Positions 1 to 4,863 of a stretch of DNA of 5,822 nucleotides are shown here, piece after piece. The number at the start of each line of letters is the position of its first letter. The stretch's first letter is position 1. The translations under genes and the position numbers were made by a program. The stretch lies in contig JAHEBI010000180.1 of NCBI GenBank assembly GCA_024642325.1, forward strand, positions 1 to 5,822, given 5' to 3'. This stretch comes from Eudoraea sp. (GTDB taxonomy: Bacteria; Bacteroidota; Bacteroidia; Flavobacteriales; Flavobacteriaceae). The notes under the pieces are model-generated. The model was given only the letters and a program-made list of their open reading frames with translations. It did no database searches and had not been told where the DNA came from.

Positions 1-65
1 TAGCTTAACACAATTATTGGAATGCTAGCAAAAAATAAACTCAATAAAAATGCTATATTTCTGGA

Positions 66-1208
66 ATGAATAAGCACTGTAACATCATTATTGCCAGAGC
101 GGGCGGAATCGCAGAAGCAGCTGGTCTGCTCCTGATGGAATGGAGTGCGGTACCACCTACCATTTTTATCGGAAATCGAACCCTTTCAAAAGCACAAAAG
201 GTGGCCAGATGGATAGAAGAGGGTACAATTAAACCCTGTTCCGTTACGGCATTTCACCTGCCCGAGGAAGGCCTTACAGAAGAAATGAAAGAAATCCTGG
301 GCCAGGGTAATGTACTCCTCGATTGCCTCCCCGGTCGCCTGGCTCCGAAAATAGCCCGGCTGGCTAAAGACTTTCACATGCATTATGCAAACATGACCGA
401 GTATGTTGCAGAAACCACCGAAATAATGGAATTGGCAAAGGATGCCACAACGGGTTTCGTTCTTCAAACCGGTCTCGCTCCCGGCTACATCAATATCCTG
501 GCCAACCACCTTTTCCAAAAGTTTTGCAGCGATTTTGAAGTAGACAATGTGGACAAGCTGGAGTTTAAAGTAGGTGCCCTGACCGACCATGCTGTTTCCC
601 CACATTACTATGGATTTACCTGGAGTCCGGTCGGAGTGGCTACAGAATACATAAAAGATACTTTGGTGCTTCGAGATTTTAAAAAAACAAGACTTCCTGC
701 ATTGTCAGAAAGAGCCAGCATCATTATCGGTGGCATTACCTATGAAGAGGATCTGACTTCCGGAGGTGCTGCTGACCTGCCTGATGCATTAGCTGGAAAG
801 GTGAGTTCCCTCGACTACAAGACATTGCGATATCCTGGACATTATGCATGGGTAGAAGAACAACTTGCCGGTTTGAGAAATACCAGTGAAGCTATTGCTG
901 CCTTACAACAAAAAATGGAATCGTTAATTCCACATAATGAAGACGACCGGATCATTTTGTATGCAGCTGTGGAGGGTAAGGATACAGCTGGGACTATGCA
1001 CAGACGAGAGATTAGCAAACGGATACTCCCGCAAACCATAGGGAGGCATAAACTGCGGGCCATCCAAATAACCACGGCAGTGTGCTTACTGCAGTCAGCA
1101 CAACTGTTGGATGAATCCAATTGTAGTGGTGTTGTCCTGCAAAGCCAAATAGATCCAAAGTCATTTTTAAACGGGAATTTTATTGTCCCCGTCTTTGGAA
1201 AAGTGTAA
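66..1208 (+). CDS. Saccharopine dehydrogenase-like NAD(P)-binding protein
   Basis: This is a 380-residue protein of the saccharopine dehydrogenase/reductase-like family: an N-terminal Rossmann domain followed by a C-terminal catalytic-type domain. Visible marks are the beta1-loop-alpha1 region (residues 7-23, core ARAGGIAEAAG), the end of beta2 with IGNR (35-38, the Arg suggesting NADP preference), LDCLPG near residue 90, QTGLAPGYIN (134-143), and the YYGFTWSPVGV stretch near residue 180-190, which resembles the Y-x-F-S-W-S-P-x-G-V motif of the C-terminal domain. The length is normal for the short bacterial members. The usual GxGGxG loop reads R11-A-G-G-I-A16, so the first and third glycines are replaced. 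An in-frame stop at 45-47 and the absence of another start support the ATG at 66; no Shine-Dalgarno sequence is seen. The substrate cannot be told from sequence; lysine or polyamine-type amino acid metabolism is only a family-level guess. It is convergent with the LysR gene and is probably a separate unit. Confidence 0.85.
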   Translation: MNKHCNIIIARAGGIAEAAGLLLMEWSAVPPTIFIGNRTLSKAQKVARWIEEGTIKPCSVTAFHLPEEGLTEEMKEILGQGNVLLDCLPGRLAPKIARLAKDFHMHYANMTEYVAETTEIMELAKDATTGFVLQTGLAPGYINILANHLFQKFCSDFEVDNVDKLEFKVGALTDHAVSPHYYGFTWSPVGVATEYIKDTLVLRDFKKTRLPALSERASIIIGGITYEEDLTSGGAADLPDALAGKVSSLDYKTLRYPGHYAWVEEQLAGLRNTSEAIAALQQKMESLIPHNEDDRIILYAAVEGKDTAGTMHRREISKRILPQTIGRHKLRAIQITTAVCLLQSAQLLDESNCSGVVLQSQIDPKSFLNGNFIVPVFGKV

Positions 1209-1379
1209 ATGCCTCAATAAAAGCATATTTATTAATTAATCATTTCTACAATCTTATTCATCTCCTCACTCATTTTTCCTTTATTCAATTAATGCAACAA
1301 GCTGATTTAGGTTTAGGGCGGACGGTTTCCTGCGGAAATGCACGCAATGAATCATAACAGGACCCCTGGGCAGCCGAAG
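1209..1379. other. Convergent intergenic spacer with two small hairpins
   Basis: These 171 bases separate two converging genes. The first 100 bases are AT-rich and hold nothing I recognise apart from a weak ATGC/GCAT dyad just after the upstream stop. The last 70 bases are clearly richer in G+C and contain two short inverted repeats: TTTCC-TGC-GGAAA at 1326-1338 and CAGG-ACC-CCTG at 1358-1368. Neither is followed by a clear T-run on either strand, so they are at best weak candidates for termination signals of the two converging transcripts. No convincing coding sequence is present. Confidence 0.4.
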
Positions 1380-2303
1380 TCAAAAGTTATTAATCCATGT
1401 AAACTTCTGATTTATGATGCCTTTTTTTTCCGAATTCAAAAAATCAAGATAAGCCTTTGCCGCCGGGGATAATTTCTTGGATTTTAGCCAGATCAGGTTC
1501 CAGGTTGTTGTAATAGGGAGTCCCCGGACCGGGATTATTTGCAGATCCTTGTTATTCAGCTCATTCTTTATGCCAATAAGTGGCATGATCGAACATCCCA
1601 GGCCTGAAAGAACGGCTTGTTTCACCGCTTCATTTGAGGTCAGTTCTATCTTTTTTTGCACTGAAAATTTGTTCTTGGATATAAAAGTTTCCATAGCCTT
1701 TCTGGTGGCCGATCCCTGCTCCCGATAAATCAAAGGAATAGTTTCAAACAGTTTTTTTTTGCCCGGGGCGCTTTTAAACTTTAAATCCCTATTGCCTACG
1801 TAGAAAAGCTTGTTAGGCATAAGTTCCACGCAATTGACTTTCAGTTTTTTAGGGAAAACCGAAACCAGTGCAAAATCCACCTCGTTCAATTCCAAACTTT
1901 TAACCACCCTTGCTTTGTTGGTTACATCCATAATGAGTTCAACCCCGGGATTATTCTTCATAAAATCAGATAAAAAATAGGGCATCACATATTTCGCGGT
2001 AGAGACCACCGATATTTTGAGCATTCCAGAAAGTTCCCCTTGAAAAGCCAGGGTTTTGTAATTGATTTCATAAACCTCGTTGAGGATTTTTTCGGCGGCC
2101 AGGGCTATTTCCTTTCCAAAATCTGTAATGTACAGTTTTCTGCCTACGACTTCGGTAAGCGGAATAGGGAACTGATCCTGAAAATTTTTAAGTTGTATAG
2201 ATACTGCGGGCTGGGTCAAGTGGAGCTCTTCCGAAGCCTTGGTAACACTCTGAATTTGAGCTATTTTCAAAAAAATCTGGAGTTGGTGCAATGTATAATG
2301 CAT
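1380..2303 (-). CDS. LysR-type transcriptional regulator, CbbR-like
   Basis: This 307-residue protein is a full-length LysR-family regulator (usual size about 300). The N-terminal winged helix-turn-helix spans about residues 4-63: HQLQIFLKIA (6-15), then SVTKASEELHLTQPAVSIQL (19-38), with the recognition helix around 30-39 and the wing GRKLYITDFG at 54-63. A linker helix (64-88) leads into a periplasmic-binding-protein-like effector domain. That domain begins ISVVSTAKYVMP (97-108), close to the VVSTAKYFAP signature I know from CbbR regulators of CO2-fixation genes. The gene is divergent from the small-gene/dabB/dabA cluster with a 113-bp spacer, the classic arrangement for a LysR regulator and its target operon. 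I infer that it controls the dab cluster, probably in response to a metabolite reporting carbon status, and may autoregulate. The effector is unknown. The start ATG at 2303 places the HTH at the usual distance from the N-terminus. Confidence 0.93.
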   Translation of the reverse strand: MHYTLHQLQIFLKIAQIQSVTKASEELHLTQPAVSIQLKNFQDQFPIPLTEVVGRKLYITDFGKEIALAAEKILNEVYEINYKTLAFQGELSGMLKISVVSTAKYVMPYFLSDFMKNNPGVELIMDVTNKARVVKSLELNEVDFALVSVFPKKLKVNCVELMPNKLFYVGNRDLKFKSAPGKKKLFETIPLIYREQGSATRKAMETFISKNKFSVQKKIELTSNEAVKQAVLSGLGCSIMPLIGIKNELNNKDLQIIPVRGLPITTTWNLIWLKSKKLSPAAKAYLDFLNSEKKGIINQKFTWINNF

Positions 2304-2312
2304 AAATAATAT

Positions 2313-2327
2313 TTATATATAACATAA
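2313..2327. promoter_or_regulatory. Candidate LysR-type operator (TTAT-N7-ATAA)
   Basis: The sequence TTATATATAACATAA is a dyad with arms TTAT and ATAA around seven bases. It fits the T-N11-A consensus of LysR-family recognition sites. Its first ten bases (TTATATATAA) are also a perfect palindrome. It lies 10 bases upstream of the regulator's start codon and about 40-45 bases upstream of the possible promoter core of the divergent operon, a plausible position for both activation and autoregulation. The region is almost entirely A+T, so such dyads can arise by chance. Confidence 0.35.
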
Positions 2328-2361
2328 CTAATATAAATAAAAATTAATAATTAAAATATAT

Positions 2362-2369
2362 AACCTTTG
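2362..2369 (+). promoter_or_regulatory. Possible Bacteroidetes -7 promoter element for the dab cluster
   Basis: The octamer AACCTTTG matches the Bacteroidetes -7 consensus TAnnTTTG at five of six fixed positions. It lies 47 bases upstream of the ATG at 2417, after a long AT-rich stretch and before a short GC-rich run. I see no TTG -33 element at the expected distance upstream, which would fit a promoter needing an activator such as the divergent LysR protein. This is pattern matching only. Confidence 0.35.
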
Positions 2370-2416
2370 CCCCCGGATTTGTTGTCCAACTCATAAAAAC
2401 CTTTAAAAAAAGAAAA

Positions 2417-2725
2417 ATGGAAACTAAAGAATTGGTAAAAATTGAAAAAACAAAACAAAAAATTCAATTGGTAAAAGGGGAGTTCACTCCATCCGAGGCC
2501 TCCGACGTGGTTACCTCATTGCTGGATGAAAAAATAAATTTTCATAAAATTCAAAGGCTGCAGCTTTGGGAAGGGAACCATAAGTATGAAACGAATCAAT
2601 TAGACGGCCGCATTAAGGAACTTCAGGAAGAAAAAAGAGTTGCAAGTGAATTTATCGCCAATTCAAAAAGCCTTGGACGTAACTTAAAAATAAATGGAAT
2701 CCTCGAAATTACCGTTGCCGACTAA
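2417..2725 (+). CDS. Small soluble protein A, paralogue of protein B
   Basis: A 102-residue protein of unknown function, first gene of the cluster divergent from the LysR gene. It has a Lys/Glu-rich start (1-15), then a short likely strand (IQLVKG, 16-21), a helical block with the conserved core PSEASDVVTSLLDEK (25-39) ending in INFH (40-43), a second charged helix starting at GRIK (64-67) and running to about residue 88, and a C-terminal strand LKINGILEITV. No signal peptide, membrane segment or cysteine is present, so it should be cytosolic. It aligns over nearly its whole length with the protein encoded at 3062-3346: 15 identities in the 28 residues up to FH, and about 31 over about 86 overall by hand count. 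Its leader has an A-rich stretch (AAAAAAAGAAAA) directly before ATG, typical of Bacteroidetes. I do not recognise the family. Its position suggests an accessory or regulatory role for the DAB complex. Confidence 0.85.
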   Translation: METKELVKIEKTKQKIQLVKGEFTPSEASDVVTSLLDEKINFHKIQRLQLWEGNHKYETNQLDGRIKELQEEKRVASEFIANSKSLGRNLKINGILEITVAD

Positions 2726-2849
2726 AGGTTTTGCAGTGGATTCTAACCCTAAAATTTATCCCGTCAAAGGAATCATAGCACTTTAAGCATCTTTAAGATC
2801 CTTCAAGCGTGATGCGATTAACTGAAATCTAACATTAAAAAAAGAACAA
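2726..2849. other. Spacer between small gene A and the membrane protein gene
   Basis: A 124-bp gap, long for an otherwise tight operon. It holds the three-copy CTTYAAG repeat at 2781-2807 and an A-rich leader (AAAAAAAGAACAA) before the ATG at 2850. A GTG-started frame of 16 codons (2737-2787) is too short and unsupported to call. I see no clear promoter or terminator here. Confidence 0.4.
2781..2807. repeat. Three CTTYAAG heptamers at 10-bp spacing
   Basis: The heptamers CTTTAAG (2781-2787), CTTTAAG (2791-2797) and CTTCAAG (2801-2807) are separated by three unrelated bases each (CAT, ATC), giving an exact 10-bp period, about one helical turn. Each heptamer is itself a near-palindrome (CTT-Y-AAG). 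The second and third could also pair imperfectly as a small RNA hairpin. The role is unknown; a helically phased protein-binding site or an RNA processing element between genes A and the membrane protein are possibilities. Confidence 0.6.
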
Positions 2850-3065
2850 ATGCATTTATCAAAATCTACAGTCTTACCAAGTATGGGCATGTTTGTGCTG
2901 GTGGTTTTTATCCTATTATCTTATATCCATGAGTCAATTTTCCTGAATCAGATAGTCGTTTGCGGCCTTATCCTGAGTGTTGTTTTTATAGCTAAAATCA
3001 GGGATGGCGTACATCAATCAATTCCAAATCAGGAAAACCGGACAAATAGCCGCCTGTCCAAATGA
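2850..3065 (+). CDS. Small two-helix membrane protein
   Basis: A 71-residue protein with two hydrophobic segments, about residues 12-26 (MGMFVLVVFILLSYI) and 33-48 (NQIVVCGLILSVVFIA), joined by a short loop, and a hydrophilic tail from 49 that starts with K49 and R51. By the positive-inside rule both ends should face the cytoplasm. No family is recognised and no catalytic residues are visible. ATG at 2850 follows an A-rich leader; starting at M12 or M14 would cut into the first hydrophobic segment, so the longer form is preferred. The stop overlaps the next start in ATGA (3062-3065), which predicts translational coupling to small protein B. Lying between two paralogous soluble proteins and upstream of dabB, it may be a membrane anchor or small accessory subunit, but that is inference. 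Confidence 0.7.
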   Translation: MHLSKSTVLPSMGMFVLVVFILLSYIHESIFLNQIVVCGLILSVVFIAKIRDGVHQSIPNQENRTNSRLSK

Positions 3066-3346
3066 CAGAAAACATCGCATTTATTAGAGGGCGTTACAGT
3101 CCGGCGGAAGCTGCGGATGTAGTTCTGTCACTAATCAACGAAAAAATCAAATTCCATACAGTGAAAACACTTAATCTGCGCCATGAGGAACCTAACTCCA
3201 ATCATATCTCAGAGGGGCGGATTAAGGGGTTGAAGGAAGCAAAAAAAATTGTTGAGCAGCTAGTAGTCAATGCACATAAAAATGGCTTCGAACTCGAAAT
3301 CAACAGCACCATAGAAATTAAACTTCTTGAAAAGGTCTATTCCTAA
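3062..3346 (+). CDS. Small soluble protein B, paralogue of protein A
   Basis: A 94-residue protein of unknown function that shares the layout of the protein at 2417-2725: a strand (IAFIRG, 5-10), a conserved helical block SPAEAADVVLSLINEK (13-28) ending IKFH (29-32), a variable Asn/Glu-rich linker (about 40-50), a second helix from GRIK (52-55), and a strand near ELEINSTIEIKL. It lacks A's charged N-terminal extension of about 11 residues. No signal peptide, membrane span or cysteine is seen, so it is predicted cytosolic. Its ATG is embedded in the stop of the membrane-protein gene (ATGA) and it has no leader of its own, so it is probably made by re-initiation. It ends 33 bp before dabB. A and B look like an ancient duplication and could pair as a heterodimer; this is inference. 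Confidence 0.83.
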   Translation: MTENIAFIRGRYSPAEAADVVLSLINEKIKFHTVKTLNLRHEEPNSNHISEGRIKGLKEAKKIVEQLVVNAHKNGFELEINSTIEIKLLEKVYS

Positions 3347-3379
3347 AATACATAAGTAAAAATCGTCAAAAACCTAATA

Positions 3380-4855
3380 ATGATTCTTGAAAATAATTTG
3401 AAAGAAAGCGCTTCACAAAATTTCCGCGAAAAAGGCAATATACCCTTTTCCTTAACGCTTCCGAAAATAATCACTGCCTTTCTATGGCTCCTTTTTACAG
3501 GGAACCTGGTTTATATGATGTATTTTTTTCCAAATATGAAGGAATGGTACCAGGGAACTTTTTTTAGAATCAACGGCTTTACCATTTTAATATGGACAAC
3601 GGTCACATTCTTCGGAGCGCTTGTTGGCAGTTACGCAGGTAATTACCTGAATGGGTTTAGATACCATACCCGATTTATACTGCGATCCCTTGGTTTTACT
3701 TTATCCGTTATGTCTTTTGTAATGTCCGATCATGTAATCCTCTTCCTGCTTAGTTGGTTGCTAATGGGGTTTTTTATGTCCCGATTGATCGGAATAGATT
3801 CCAGTTGGGGAGATGCCCGTGAAGCTTCCAGATTTACGCAGCGTTATTTTTTTACAGGCAGCTTTTTTTTAAGCTCGGGAGTGCTCTTGCTGGCCTTCGA
3901 AAGCGGTAAGTTTACAGTGAGCGGTCTGGTTTCTTCCCTGGCAGATCTGCCGCAGTATATTGTTCTTATTGCTGCCTTGTGTATCATTACAGCGGCTATT
4001 GTACAATCGGCAATCTATCCGTTCCATCGCTGGTTGCTTTCTGCAATGACCGCACCAACTCCTGCATCTGCACTCATGCATGCAGGTTTTGTAAATGGTG
4101 CGGGAATTTTGTTGGCCTTGTTTTCTACCTTTTTGTTTGCCTCAAATACATTGGACGTGCTATTTATCATCGGCGGGCTGACGGCCATAATAGCGCAGTT
4201 CACGAAGCTTCTGCAGGTGAACATAAAGCAAAAACTGGCCTGCTCTACGATTGCCCAAATGGGGTTTATGATTATGCAGTGTGGTTTGGGCTTTTTCAAT
4301 GCAGCCGTCGTCCACCTGATCCTCCACGGATTTTATAAGGCGTATCTGTTCCTTTCCTCTGGTGATGAAATAGCACATACAACACCGCAAAAACCACCAC
4401 AGATTAGTATAAAACCGATTCAAGCTGTGGTTGTGCTTTTATTCGGCTTTCTGGGGGCTGTTCTATTCACGCTATTGACAGGAAAGGGAACAGCATTGGA
4501 CAGCAGTATTTTCCTGACTCTAATTGTGGCGATTACCGTGGGCCAGGCAACGTATAATATTGTCAAGCAGCAAAGCCTTTCAATTTTCCAGAAAATCACT
4601 TTGCCCGCGCTGTTGTTCCTGGCCGGCATAGGCATTTACGCTTTGCTGTATAACGGGGTAACGGCATTAATGGCCGATATGCCAATGGTTGCGGTACCCT
4701 TGCCTCTTTCAGTGATACAAATCGTATTCGGTGTCGTGTTCCTGATCGGTTTTTTCATTATGAAATTGGGAATTTACCGCAGGATTCCATGGCTCTACGT
4801 AAAACTATTGAACCTATCCCAGCCCTATAAAAAATCTATCCTGTTATATAAATAA
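3380..4855 (+). CDS. dabB: DabB: NuoL/M/N-like membrane subunit of the DAB inorganic carbon transporter
   Basis: A 491-residue polytopic membrane protein of the proton-conducting NADH-quinone oxidoreductase subunit family (NuoL/M/N, Mrp antiporter). The core motif lies at 210-236: SAIYPFHRWL, then APTPASALMHAG (225-236). Further family marks are the IKQKLACSTIAQMGFM-like segment near 277-295 and HGFYKAYLFLSSG from H316, with K320 matching the channel lysine K342 of E. coli NuoL. Two other conserved NuoL ionisable residues are absent: Q209 stands at the K229 position and L127 at the TM5 glutamate position (WE becomes WL). H234 corresponds to H254. The protein is shorter than NuoL (about 610), in line with DabB-type subunits. 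With dabA starting 8 bp downstream, the assignment to the DAB complex rather than complex I or Mrp is strong. It probably conducts the cations that energise CO2-to-bicarbonate conversion by DabA at the inner face of the membrane. The exact start is supported by a short AT-rich leader only. Confidence 0.9.
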   Translation: MILENNLKESASQNFREKGNIPFSLTLPKIITAFLWLLFTGNLVYMMYFFPNMKEWYQGTFFRINGFTILIWTTVTFFGALVGSYAGNYLNGFRYHTRFILRSLGFTLSVMSFVMSDHVILFLLSWLLMGFFMSRLIGIDSSWGDAREASRFTQRYFFTGSFFLSSGVLLLAFESGKFTVSGLVSSLADLPQYIVLIAALCIITAAIVQSAIYPFHRWLLSAMTAPTPASALMHAGFVNGAGILLALFSTFLFASNTLDVLFIIGGLTAIIAQFTKLLQVNIKQKLACSTIAQMGFMIMQCGLGFFNAAVVHLILHGFYKAYLFLSSGDEIAHTTPQKPPQISIKPIQAVVVLLFGFLGAVLFTLLTGKGTALDSSIFLTLIVAITVGQATYNIVKQQSLSIFQKITLPALLFLAGIGIYALLYNGVTALMADMPMVAVPLPLSVIQIVFGVVFLIGFFIMKLGIYRRIPWLYVKLLNLSQPYKKSILLYK

Positions 4856-4863
4856 AAAACCTT

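Noticed and set aside
1..65. Promoter upstream of the first gene (TATATTTC at 54-61; AATGCTA repeated at 21 and 49)
   Set aside because: The -7-like element lies only 4 bases before the ATG and no -33 element is at the right distance; the repeat is short and likely chance.
186..605. 139-aa open frame on the minus strand inside the saccharopine dehydrogenase-like gene
   Set aside because: It is antisense to a well-supported gene, has no recognisable domain and a composition typical of an antisense shadow.
842..1120. 92-aa minus-strand frame
   Set aside because: Antisense to the same gene; Ser/Cys-rich with no family features.
1209..1235. ATGC/GCAT dyad just after the first gene as a terminator
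   Set aside because: Only a 4-bp stem with a 10-base loop and no T-run.
1477..1728. Plus-strand frame of 83 aa, and another of 89 aa at 2040-2309
   Set aside because: Both are antisense to the LysR gene, whose protein sequence is unmistakable in full.
2737..2787. 16-codon frame starting with GTG in the spacer after small gene A
   Set aside because: Too short, no start leader, and no homologue recognised; could be chance in an AT-rich gap.
3979..4338. 119-aa plus-strand frame plus minus-strand frames at 3869-4081, 4015-4299, 4160-4423 and 4420-4635
   Set aside because: All overlap dabB in other frames; dabB carries the conserved motifs and these do not.
3380..4855. Reading the membrane gene as a complex I (nuoL/nuoM) or Mrp antiporter subunit
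   Set aside because: No other complex I or Mrp genes flank it, and a DUF2309 dabA gene follows 8 bp downstream, which defines DabB.
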